Below, piece after piece: positions 8,636 to 16,027 of a stretch of 64,000 bases of DNA (its first letter is position 1; each line of letters opens with the position of its first letter). A program made the position numbers and the translations under genes. The DNA is from an uncultured Planctomycetota bacterium (GTDB taxonomy: Bacteria; Planctomycetota; Phycisphaerae; UBA1845; Fen-1342). Under the pieces are notes generated by a model that worked only from the letters and a program-made list of their open reading frames with translations, made no database searches and was not told the origin of the DNA. The DNA lies in NCBI GenBank assembly GCA_900696525.1, contig CAADGL010000015.1:1-64000 (forward strand), written 5' to 3'.

Positions 8636-10396
8636 CTACGCCTGCGGCGCAGACTCGGCGGCGCGCGTCACAAGGCACACGTCCTGGATCGCCGTCCCGA
8701 GCAGCCGCGCCAGCGGCGCCTCGAGCGCCCGCCCGGTGGAGCTGGCCCCGTGCATGACCAGCAGCATGTCGCGGCGGTCGCTGAGCCCCACCAGCACGTC
8801 GTCGCCCGCCCACGCCTGGCGGATCGGGAAACGCCCCGACGCCAGTCGGGCCACGATGTTCTCCTGCTCGTACACCGCCAGAATCCCGGAGTCGCCGCCC
8901 GGCACCACCAGCTCCACCAGGTCGTGCCACGCCCGGACCTGCACCGACTCCAGCGGCCCGCTGCGCCGATAGGGCGCCCACACGTCGTCCGGCCGCAGCC
9001 AGTCGCAGCGGAGCAGCGTCCCGCGGTCCGTGCCGATCAGGAGGCTGGCGTCGTGCACGGCCAGGCAGTGAATGATCCCGTCCACCGACGTCAGCACGTC
9101 CACCTGCTCGCTGGCCGGGTCGTACACCTGCACCCGCGCATCCACCGCATAGAACACGCGCCCGTCGGGCAGCGGCGTCACGGCCCGCACGGCCTTCGGC
9201 AGGCCGTCGCGCGTCTCCAGCAGCGGCAGCGGCTTGACGCTGCCATCCAGCGCCCAGCGCCACAGCCCGAGCTGCGAGTGGGTCGCGAAGAGGTGCTCCC
9301 CCGCAACGCACGCCGAGTTGAAGCCCGTCTTCGGCCGGCCCGCCATCGGCACCGCGCAGCGCGTCACCACCGCGCCGTCGCTCTCGCGCAGCACCCACAC
9401 CCCCGTCGCCGCACCGACAAGCAGCCACCCACGCTCCGCCACGTGCCGCACCGAGCGCACGCCGCCGAGATCGTCCGGCACCTTCACGCGCGAGCGGATC
9501 GACTCCGGCGATTGCGGGTCGAGCCACACGCACTCATCGCCGCCCACCGCCACGATCGCCGGCGTCACCCGCCGGTCCGGGGTCATGCGCCACAGGTTCT
9601 CGAGCAGCCGGCCGCGCTCCGGCGGAGAGAGCGCGGGCAGCAGCTCGTGCCAGCGCAGCGAATCGTCGTTCGCGGCCGCCGCCCGCAGTTTCTCGAGCAC
9701 GCCCGACATGTCCTGGATGCGGCGGGCCATGGCGGCCCGGGCGGCGGACTCGACCATCTCGCGCGCCTGGATGGCCTGAATGCGCTCCTGGGCGTCGCGC
9801 TGGAGGGCCCGCTCGCGTTCCAGCATCTCGCTGCGGAACTCGAGCCTCGCGACCCGGTCCAGCCGTGCGCCGGTCTCGAACAGGAACCGCTTGAGACGCT
9901 CCTGGAGCACGCCGCGCAGCACCTCGCGCAGGTCCGCCGAGACCAGCTCCGCGGCCGCGTGCGACTTGACGAACTCCTGAAGGCCCGCCAATCCGCCGGC
10001 GTTGCGCACGGCCTCGGCCAGTTGCGGCAGCGTCAGCGTGTCGTGCGCGAGCAGTCCGCGCCGCAGCGCCGCCAGGTCGTCCTCCCGCGCCTCCCAGCGC
10101 AGCACGACCTCGCAAACCCCGCTGACCAGCTTGTCATCCTGCGCCGGTGTCCCCTTCGTGCTCAGCGTTACGCTCAGCGGCCGGGCTCGAACCAGCGTGA
10201 GCTTCTCCTCGCGCTGCGGCGACGGATCCTGCCCCGCCGGCACGAACCGCCGCCGCTCGTCGCGCGTCTCAACCAGGCCCAGCCAGCCGTCGGGCACCGG
10301 CGTGTGCGCCAGGAGGTGTCGCGGCCAGAGCTGGCCGTTCAGACAACAGGCGACCAGCATCGGATCGCCCAACAGCGCAAGAACGTCGCGGCTCAT
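8636..10396 (-). CDS. SPFH-like (band 7) domain fused to a beta-propeller-like domain
   Basis: A 586-residue protein with no close family that I can name. Residues ~35-205 follow the SPFH/band-7 pattern: VPDGWLGLVETRDERRRF with an entry glycine, a beta-rich stretch LTLVRARPLSVTLS, a helix-rich part, and FLFETGARLDRVARLEF at the place of the usual GI.v..v motif. Residues ~205-260 are coiled coil. Residues ~285-580 contain repeated beta-strand units such as GWLLVGAATGVWVL and ASLLIGTDRGTLL, suggesting a beta-propeller. SPFH proteins scaffold membrane microdomains, and in bacteria they often neighbour PspA-type ESCRT-III proteins. It is the last gene of the ESCRT-like cluster. The SPFH call is moderate and the propeller call fair. 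Confidence 0.6.
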   Translation of the reverse strand: MSRDVLALLGDPMLVACCLNGQLWPRHLLAHTPVPDGWLGLVETRDERRRFVPAGQDPSPQREEKLTLVRARPLSVTLSTKGTPAQDDKLVSGVCEVVLRWEAREDDLAALRRGLLAHDTLTLPQLAEAVRNAGGLAGLQEFVKSHAAAELVSADLREVLRGVLQERLKRFLFETGARLDRVARLEFRSEMLERERALQRDAQERIQAIQAREMVESAARAAMARRIQDMSGVLEKLRAAAANDDSLRWHELLPALSPPERGRLLENLWRMTPDRRVTPAIVAVGGDECVWLDPQSPESIRSRVKVPDDLGGVRSVRHVAERGWLLVGAATGVWVLRESDGAVVTRCAVPMAGRPKTGFNSACVAGEHLFATHSQLGLWRWALDGSVKPLPLLETRDGLPKAVRAVTPLPDGRVFYAVDARVQVYDPASEQVDVLTSVDGIIHCLAVHDASLLIGTDRGTLLRCDWLRPDDVWAPYRRSGPLESVQVRAWHDLVELVVPGGDSGILAVYEQENIVARLASGRFPIRQAWAGDDVLVGLSDRRDMLLVMHGASSTGRALEAPLARLLGTAIQDVCLVTRAAESAPQA

Positions 10397-10560
10397 TTCG
10401 GCTCACCTCCGCTCCTGTCCGTCCGCTGATGCCCTCTGAGCGCCGCCCGGCCGACTTTCCCGACCGTTCGATTCTATTCTCACGCGCCAACACGCCCGCG
10501 GCCAGTGTGACTTCGACACGCCAGCCCGTCGAGCGCGCCGGCGCACCGCCCGTGGCGCCG

Positions 10561-10881
10561 TCACGCCCGCTGGAAGCTGCACCGCGAGGCCAGCCGGCGG
10601 TTCTTCCACTCGATCATCCCGGGGATCAGCAGCAGATCCACCATTTGCCCAATCCCGAACAGCCCCCACGTCAGCAGCCAGATGATTCCCGTGAGGTACC
10701 GGCCGGCGTAGAAGCGGTGCACACCCGCCACGCCCAGCAACCACAGCGCCCACAGCCCGTACGCCGCTCCCACCGAGCGCATCTCGCCCCCTCCTCCTCC
10801 GACCACACCGCCGCACTGGCCGCAGTAGTTGCCCCAGGTGCTGATCCGCCTCCCGCAATGAGGACACGCCAAGATGGTCAT
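10561..10881 (-). CDS. Zinc-ribbon plus TM2-domain membrane protein
   Basis: A 106-residue protein that starts with a zinc ribbon (CPHCGRR then CGQCGG, residues 6-25). A TM2 domain follows: YGLWALWLLGVAGVHRFYAG and, after a turn, a second helix around IIWLLTWGLFGIGQMVD. The HRFYxG turn between the two helices is the TM2 hallmark. ATG 10881 is chosen because it directly precedes the ribbon. TM2 proteins are small inner-membrane proteins of unsettled function. It lies 68 bp downstream of the Vps4-like ATPase gene, in the same orientation, and probably belongs to the same transcript. Confidence 0.8.
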   Translation of the reverse strand: MTILACPHCGRRISTWGNYCGQCGGVVGGGGGEMRSVGAAYGLWALWLLGVAGVHRFYAGRYLTGIIWLLTWGLFGIGQMVDLLLIPGMIEWKNRRLASRCSFQRA

Positions 10882-10949
10882 CTCATGCTCCGGCAAACCC
10901 GCTCCCCCGGCTGGACCACAGCCGCCCTCGGCTGCCCACCCACCGGTCG

Positions 10950-12080
10950 CTACGCCGTATTCCGCGCCCACTCGTCGAACTTCGCCACGTCTTTCGGGCT
11001 GACCGAGGGCGGCGTCTCCTGAAGCACCGCCAGCACGTCGGCCCGCATGATCTTACGGGCGGCGGCTCCGGCGACCGATTCCAAAAACGGGCGGCTTGCC
11101 GCACGGGCGGCGATGGCCTTGATGTCGGCGCCGCTGTACCCGGCGCTCAGCTCCGCCAGCTCGGCGAAGTTCACGTCGTCGTCGATCGGCCGCTTACCCA
11201 GGTAGATCTCAAACAGCCGCAGCCGCGCCGGCGCGTCCGGCAGCGGGATGTACACCTTCGTGTCGAGCCGGCCGGGCCGCATCATCGCCGAGTCCAACGC
11301 CCAGGGCTCGTTCGTCGCGCCCAGGAACATCAGCGCCCGGTCCGCCTTGCGGTCGAAGCCTTCCAGCTCCTGGAGAATCTGCGGCACGACGCGCTGCATC
11401 ACCGTCGAGTCGCTGCTGCGGCGCTTCGGCACCAGCGCCTCGACCTCGTCCATGAAGATGACCGCCTTCGCCTCCGCCTTGGCCGCGTCGAAGAGCTTCC
11501 GCACGTTCTGCTCGGCCTCCCCCACCCACTTGCTCATGATCTGCGCCGGGCTGATCACGAACATCGTCGCGTCCAGCTCCGTCGCGATCGCCTTCGCGAA
11601 CATCGTCTTGCCCGTCCCAGGGGGGCCGAACATCAGCATCCCCCCGCCCACGTCGATGCCGTATTGCGCGGCCAGCTCCCGGTGCCGGAACGGGTAGATC
11701 ATCTTCAGATGAATCTCCTCCTTCACCTCGTCCAGCCCGGCGATGTCGTCAAACCGGACGTCCGGCTTCTCCCGGACAACCCAGTCCTCGGCCTTCGCCC
11801 CGTCCTCGTCCTCCGTCCGCATCCGGTCCCCGCGCTTCCCGCCGCCGCCGGCCCCGCCGCCGCGGCGGAGCTTGCGGTCGCAGTCGCGGGCCAGCTCCAT
11901 CAGCTCCTTGGCATACTGCTCCTGCTCGGCCCGCTGAGTGAGGTCCTTGTTCTCCTCGGCCAGCTCGACCATGCACTCGGCGGCCTGCACGAGATAGGGC
12001 TTGGCGGCGGCGTACTCGCCGGCCTTCAGCGCGGCGACGCCCTTGTCCTTGAGCCGCTGGAATGTGGCGAAGGTGGCCAT
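10950..12080 (-). CDS. Vps4-like AAA+ ATPase with N-terminal MIT-like domain
   Basis: A 376-residue meiotic-clade-type AAA+ ATPase. Residues 5-70 form a three-helix MIT-like domain (KDKGVAALKAGEYAAAKPYL, then AEENKDL and YAKELMELARDC). A Gly-rich basic linker runs from 71 to 100. The ATPase core starts at FDDIAGLDEVKEEI (110-123). It contains Walker A GPPGTGKT (152-159), pore loop SKWVGEAE (183-190), Walker B VIFMDE (207-212), sensor GATN (254-257) and arginine-finger region MMRPGR. The pore-loop tryptophan and the C-terminal PPSVSPKDVAKFDEW helix match Vps4, which disassembles ESCRT-III. The Vps4 beta domain seems absent, since only about 20 residues separate GYSGADIKAIA from the final helices. 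It sits in a cluster with three ESCRT-III-like genes. General AAA+ assignment is certain; the Vps4-like role is inferred. Confidence 0.88.
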   Translation of the reverse strand: MATFATFQRLKDKGVAALKAGEYAAAKPYLVQAAECMVELAEENKDLTQRAEQEQYAKELMELARDCDRKLRRGGGAGGGGKRGDRMRTEDEDGAKAEDWVVREKPDVRFDDIAGLDEVKEEIHLKMIYPFRHRELAAQYGIDVGGGMLMFGPPGTGKTMFAKAIATELDATMFVISPAQIMSKWVGEAEQNVRKLFDAAKAEAKAVIFMDEVEALVPKRRSSDSTVMQRVVPQILQELEGFDRKADRALMFLGATNEPWALDSAMMRPGRLDTKVYIPLPDAPARLRLFEIYLGKRPIDDDVNFAELAELSAGYSGADIKAIAARAASRPFLESVAGAAARKIMRADVLAVLQETPPSVSPKDVAKFDEWARNTA

Positions 12081-12128
12081 CCGTCACCTTGATCTCACGC
12101 TATCTGACGTAGCCAACTCGGCGCAGCG

Positions 12129-12737
12129 TCAGGCATCGCGCCGCGGCGGATCGGTCTCATCCTCCTCGATCCGCCGGGCGATGCAATCCAGGTACGCCCC
12201 GCGCGTCGCCGGGGCCAGCCGGGCGGCGAACGCCGCGTCCAGCCCGTTCGCACGGATCAGCCTGGCCGCGTACGCCAAATCCTGCAACCGCCCCGTCACC
12301 AGGCACAGTTCCAGCAGCCGCTCCAGCGTCGGCACCGGCACGCCCTCGCGCTCCACCGCCTCCGCCGGGTCCGGCAGGCGTATTTCCGGGTAACGAAACC
12401 GGTCGCCGGCGGGTTCGCCGCTGGCGAGGAAATGGGCCTCGAGCTGTGTGGCGGGGTCGTAGACCGTCCACGCCTTGCCTGGCGAAGCCACGAACCCGGC
12501 GTGCTCGACCAGCGCCTTCGCCTTCGCGCGTTCCGCGGACGCCGCGCACAGGTGGAAGTCCAGCGCGTGCGAGCCGACCCCGTACAAGTGAACCGCCACC
12601 GAGCCAACAAAGACGTGCGGCAGACCCGTGGAGCGCACGGCGCGAACCAGGTGGCGAAAGCAGCCGCCAAAAGGTGAAGCGTCGCCAAACAACCCCAACG
12701 CGCCGCGCAGTTCGGATTTGAGCCGTGGTTGGGTCAT
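12129..12737 (-). CDS. Nucleotidyltransferase-fold-like protein, function unknown
   Basis: A 202-residue protein. The segment HVFVGSVAVHLYG followed by LDFHLCAAS resembles the GS...DxD opening of minimal nucleotidyltransferases (AbiEii/DUF6036-like). The second Asp is not clearly conserved (DFH), so it may be inactive. The C-terminal half is helical (LERLLELCLVTGRLQDL). The start ATG 12737 is the first in frame after the divergent gene's promoter space. It lies 48 bp upstream of the Vps4-like gene and is transcribed towards it. It could be an inserted pair with the divergent gene at 12753, only 15 bp away. The function is not assigned. Confidence 0.5.
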   Translation of the reverse strand: MTQPRLKSELRGALGLFGDASPFGGCFRHLVRAVRSTGLPHVFVGSVAVHLYGVGSHALDFHLCAASAERAKAKALVEHAGFVASPGKAWTVYDPATQLEAHFLASGEPAGDRFRYPEIRLPDPAEAVEREGVPVPTLERLLELCLVTGRLQDLAYAARLIRANGLDAAFAARLAPATRGAYLDCIARRIEEDETDPPRRDA

Positions 12738-12752
12738 CGCTATGCCGCCCGA

Positions 12753-13196
12753 ATGCCCGAGACGGCATCCCGGGATTCTGATGAGACCCTGCTGGAGGGC
12801 TTTCTGCGCGATCGGGATTGTCCCTGCCCCATCTGCCAATACAACCTGCGCGGCCTCGCGGGGGCGACCTGCCCGGAGTGTGGATCACCGCCGCATCTCA
12901 GCCTGAACTCGCCCAACACGCGCGTCGGCCCCTTCGTTCTTGCGCTCGCTCCATTGCTCATGATCGGAGGCGTGGGAGTGCTGCTCCTGATCGCGATCGC
13001 GAGGCACCCACAGGCACTGAGTGAGGGATTGCAGGTTCCGATGGCCGCCGGAGCACTGTCCCTGCTGACCGCGGCGTGGCTGCTGTTTCGTCGCACGCGG
13101 TTCCTGTGCCTGTCCAGGGAAGCCCAAAGCGCCGCGGCCTTGGCGGCCTGGTCCGCGTTCCTGTTCGCGTGCGGCTGGGCAGCCTCAATGCTGTGA
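12753..13196 (+). CDS. Zinc-ribbon membrane protein
   Basis: A 147-residue protein on the plus strand inside a minus-strand cluster. Residues 17-45 form a ribbon CPICQYNLRGL...CPECG, a form I associate with planctomycete genomes. Three or four hydrophobic helices follow (ALAPLLMIGGVGVLLLIAIA, AAGALSLLTAAWLLF and a last one). ATG 12753 (MPETASR) is preferred over a TTG eight codons upstream, which would overlap the divergent gene. It is convergent with the ESCRT-III-like gene at 13233. The role is unknown; it may be independent of the flanking cluster. Confidence 0.7.
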   Translation: MPETASRDSDETLLEGFLRDRDCPCPICQYNLRGLAGATCPECGSPPHLSLNSPNTRVGPFVLALAPLLMIGGVGVLLLIAIARHPQALSEGLQVPMAAGALSLLTAAWLLFRRTRFLCLSREAQSAAALAAWSAFLFACGWAASML

Positions 13197-13232
13197 GGAG
13201 ACCGGCGATTCCAAGATCGACGGTGTGCGGCA

Positions 13233-13844
13233 TCACTTCGCTTCCTTGTCCGCGCTCTCCCCCTTCAACTCCGCCAGCTCCGCCCGCAGCGCCGACATCT
13301 GCTGGGCCTCGCGGCTCTTCTCGACCGCTTCCTCCGCCTCGATCATGCGGTCGATCTCCGCGTCACTGATCGCCTCCGCCGGCGCCGCGCTGACGTCCGC
13401 CGCCGCCGCATCCTGCAAGCCGTCGAGGAAGAGGGCCATGCGCTCCTCCATGCTCTGCGACTGGGCCATCGCCTTCTCCCACGCGAGCTGCGTCTGGGCC
13501 AGGTTCATCCCGCCGTAGAGCTTGGCGACCTCGCTGGCCATCAGGCTCATCGCCCCGGCGAAATCGGCGCTGGCCTCGGCCTGGCGCTTGATGAGCAGCG
13601 CGTTCTTCACCGCCAGGAGCTGCCGCTCCAGCAGCTTCTTGATCGCGGCGGTCTTCTTCAGCGAGCTGCGGATGAACGCGTACGACTGCGTGTCGCCGAT
13701 CGTCTTCGCCTGCCGCGCGTTCTTGACGAACTCGTCGGTGAACTTGTTCTGCTCGGCGATGGCCTTCTCGATCCGCCGGATGCCCTGGCGGATCTTCATG
13801 TCGCGCTCGATGCGACGCTCTTCCTTGGACTTGAACAACCCCAT
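13233..13844 (-). CDS. ESCRT-III-like (Snf7/CHMP-type) protein with MIM1-like tail
   Basis: A 203-residue, almost wholly helical protein. It begins MGLFKSKEER, like the short membrane-inserting N-termini of CHMP proteins. A long basic helix pair follows (about 11-45 and 52-105: IRQGIRRIEKAIAEQN, then FIRSSLKKTAAIKKLLERQL). Next comes MASEVAKLYGGMNLAQTQL and an acidic C-terminal region. This charge pattern, basic first half and acidic second half, is the ESCRT-III layout. Residues 186-194 (LRAELAELK) fit the MIM1 pattern LxxRLxxL(K/R) except for the Arg, as expected for a ligand of the MIT domain in the neighbouring Vps4-like ATPase. PspA/Vipp1 is the alternative relative; both belong to one superfamily. 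It has a GAGG ribosome site. The fold call is inferred from the sequence alone. Confidence 0.6.
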   Translation of the reverse strand: MGLFKSKEERRIERDMKIRQGIRRIEKAIAEQNKFTDEFVKNARQAKTIGDTQSYAFIRSSLKKTAAIKKLLERQLLAVKNALLIKRQAEASADFAGAMSLMASEVAKLYGGMNLAQTQLAWEKAMAQSQSMEERMALFLDGLQDAAAADVSAAPAEAISDAEIDRMIEAEEAVEKSREAQQMSALRAELAELKGESADKEAK

Positions 13845-13882
13845 GTGGGCGCCTCGTTGGAGGTGGGATGCGTGTGAGCGGC

Positions 13883-14488
13883 CTACTCCGTTGCTCGCTG
13901 CCGTTCGCGCACGCGCCGTTCTGCCTCGTCAAACGCTTCGCTGTCGCTCTTGATCAGCCCGTGATCCATCGCGTCCCAGACCTGGAGCAACTCCGCCGCC
14001 GCCGGCGAGACGGCGGCGGTCTCCTCGTCGGCCGACGCGCCGATCCTCAGAATCTCGTCCAGCCGCTCCTGGTACATCTCCATGCTGATGCGGTCGTTCT
14101 CGATCAGGCGCTCGATTGTCGCCAGGTCGCCCTCGCGGATCATCCCCATCGCCCCGCCGCGCATGCCCGCCCGCTGGGCGCTCTCGCGCAGCAGCCGCAG
14201 CCGCGACACGGTCAGCAGCTCCTTGCTGCGGATGTTCAGGTGCCGCATCAGCATCGCCTGCTCGGTGTGCAGCAGGTCGTACTGCTGGGCGAACGTCCTC
14301 CGCAGCTCCGGCGTCTTCTCCTTGGCTCCCTTGCCGATGATCCCCTGCTTGTCCGCCGCCAGCTTCTGCACGCGCGCCAGCATGCGGTCGCGCTCGCTGG
14401 TCAGCAGCATCTCCTGGGCGCGCAATTCCGAGGCGTCCATCGTCACCAGCGTCTTGCGCTTCGACACCAGCCATTCAAAGAAGTTCAT
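13883..14488 (-). CDS. Helical protein, second ESCRT-III-like candidate
   Basis: A 201-residue, highly helical protein opening with MNFFEWLVSKRKTL, a short amphipathic and basic segment. Residues ~17-48 and 58-105 are long charged helices (LRAQEMLLTSERDRMLARVQ, then LRRTFAQQYDLLHTEQAML). Residues 113-150 include REGDLATIERLIENDRISME, resembling the region before the autoinhibitory helices of CHMP proteins. The C-terminus is mixed in charge. Size, order and position between two other ESCRT-III-like genes support the call, but no diagnostic motif is seen, so a generic coiled-coil protein remains possible. It is separated from the next gene by 38 bp. Confidence 0.45.
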   Translation of the reverse strand: MNFFEWLVSKRKTLVTMDASELRAQEMLLTSERDRMLARVQKLAADKQGIIGKGAKEKTPELRRTFAQQYDLLHTEQAMLMRHLNIRSKELLTVSRLRLLRESAQRAGMRGGAMGMIREGDLATIERLIENDRISMEMYQERLDEILRIGASADEETAAVSPAAAELLQVWDAMDHGLIKSDSEAFDEAERRVRERQRATE

Positions 14489-14569
14489 CCGGCTCTCGAA
14501 TCACGCAGGATTATGAAATCGCACTACACGGTCCGCACGTGCAGCTCGGCGGCACGGCGGCCGAATGGC

Positions 14570-16027
14570 TCACCCGACCTCCGGCTTCGCCGATTCGCGC
14601 GTCTTGCCGCCCGGCGGATTCGCCGGCGCCGGGCTCGCAGTGGGCGTCGCCGTCCGAGGCGTTTTCGCCGCCTCCGGGGCCGGGGCGGCCTGGGCGGCGG
14701 GCGCGGATTGCTGGCTGGCCGCCGCCTGCTTGAACTCTTCCATGATCGCCAGCTCTTCCTCCGCCATCATCGGCGATTCGCCGGTCACTTCGATGCTGCG
14801 GGCCAGGTCGGCGTTGGCGCTCAGCTCGGCGATCAGCCCTTCGGCCTCCGCCGCCTGCCTGGTGAGCTCCTCCGCCTTCGGCAGCGACATGCGCCGGCCC
14901 TGCTCGGCCAGCGTCATATGGTGGATGTGCGTGCCGATGATGTCGATCTGCTGCGTGAAGATGTTCGCCTGCGAGCGGATCCGTCCCAGCTCGCGCCGCA
15001 CGCGCACCAGCTTGCCCGCGGCCTGCTTTCGCTCCACGTCCGTCTTCGCGGCGGCGCCGGTCTGGACGATCTCGCGCTCCTGGGCCTCCAGCGCGCCGAT
15101 CCGCCCGTCCAGCTCGTGCCGCTGCTGCTCCAGCCGTACGCGCTGCGCCGTCATTTGCCGAACCTGCTCGGCCACGCTTGGCTTGGCGCCGAACAGCCTG
15201 CGAATCCGGGCCCATATGCTCATCGTCTCGCCTTCCGTCTGCTCCAGCGGGCTGCGCGCCACGTGCAGTTGCCCGTCGTGCACCACCGTCATCAGCCGCG
15301 GCTGCGTCCGGCACGCCTGCCGCACCAGCAGCTCCGTCTGCGCCAGCGGCAGCCCGGCCCGCTGCGACAGCTCTCGCAGCGGAATGCCCCGGGAATCCAG
15401 CGCCAGCGCGTCCTGCTCCAGGTGATGCAGCACGCGCCGCAGCCGGTCGTCCTGCGTCTCAAGCTCGAACAGCCGCGCCCAGGCCGAGCTCCGCAGCCCC
15501 GCCGGCATGTCCACGTCCCAACCGCCATCCGGCCGCAGGCCCATCAGCACCAGCGTCGGCGGGCCGCCGCCTTCGGCCATCCGCCGCGCCTCGGGCGTGA
15601 ACCCGGTCGCGCTGGCCAGGACGACGCCGGTCGGCCGCTCCGAGGCGGGCAGCACCTGGTAGCGGGCCAGCGCCGCCAGCACCTGCTCGCGGCCGATCGG
15701 CCCCGGCGACTGGCCGCGCACGAACTCCTCAACCGGGGTCAGCACGCGGGCCCGCATCCGCACCAGCGTGCTGCGCAGCAGGCCGCCCAGGTGAGACTTC
15801 TGAAAGCGGAACTGCGCGGCGCGCGTGCCCGGCATGCCGTCCAGCGCGCCGCGATCGAAGACCTCCAGCCGCCGCAGCGTGTCGCGGACGTCCTCGATCC
15901 CCTCCGCCGTGGGCTCGACGAGCACGATGTCCGCCGGCAGCAGCCCGCGCGTCAGGGCCAGGGCGCGGGCGCGCAGTTGCGCGAGGAACTGCTCCTCGAA
16001 CTGATGCTGTCGGCTGCGCTCATCCAT
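14570..16027 (-). CDS. Winged-helix protein fused to an ESCRT-III-like domain (CHMP7-like layout)
   Basis: A 485-residue protein. Residues 1-178 are an unassigned alpha/beta region; GVVLASATGFTPEARRMAE followed by PTLVLMG recalls Mrr-type endonuclease folds, but weakly. Residues 183-260 form a winged helix (RLRRVLHHLEQD, IPLRELSQRAGLPLAQTELL, then the wing LMTVVHDGQLHVAR). Residues 269-435 are ESCRT-III-like: MSIWARIRRLFG, like the CHMP4 N-terminus, then long charged helices and an acidic segment EEELAIMEEF. Residues 440-485 are a Pro/Ala-rich tail. ATG 16027 is chosen because it overlaps the stop of the small upstream gene (ATGGATGA). A second start with a good ribosome site lies inside at 15223. 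The closest known layout is eukaryotic CHMP7, a winged-helix ESCRT-III protein. Confidence 0.6.
   Translation of the reverse strand: MDERSRQHQFEEQFLAQLRARALALTRGLLPADIVLVEPTAEGIEDVRDTLRRLEVFDRGALDGMPGTRAAQFRFQKSHLGGLLRSTLVRMRARVLTPVEEFVRGQSPGPIGREQVLAALARYQVLPASERPTGVVLASATGFTPEARRMAEGGGPPTLVLMGLRPDGGWDVDMPAGLRSSAWARLFELETQDDRLRRVLHHLEQDALALDSRGIPLRELSQRAGLPLAQTELLVRQACRTQPRLMTVVHDGQLHVARSPLEQTEGETMSIWARIRRLFGAKPSVAEQVRQMTAQRVRLEQQRHELDGRIGALEAQEREIVQTGAAAKTDVERKQAAGKLVRVRRELGRIRSQANIFTQQIDIIGTHIHHMTLAEQGRRMSLPKAEELTRQAAEAEGLIAELSANADLARSIEVTGESPMMAEEELAIMEEFKQAAASQQSAPAAQAAPAPEAAKTPRTATPTASPAPANPPGGKTRESAKPEVG
15206..15223 (-). promoter_or_regulatory. Internal ribosome site and ATG that could yield a free ESCRT-III-like subunit
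   Basis: Reading the minus strand, GGAAGG lies seven bases upstream of an in-frame ATG at 15223, at codon 269 of the fused gene. The protein from this ATG would be 217 residues and would begin MSIWARIRRLFG, a typical ESCRT-III N-terminus. This placement is what a second, shorter product would need. Use of the site is inferred. Confidence 0.45.

Noticed and set aside
13233..13844. Calling this protein PspA outright
   Set aside because: The size fits and the superfamily is the same, but the charge pattern, MIM1-like tail and Vps4-like neighbour favour the Snf7/CHMP side. A search is needed to decide.
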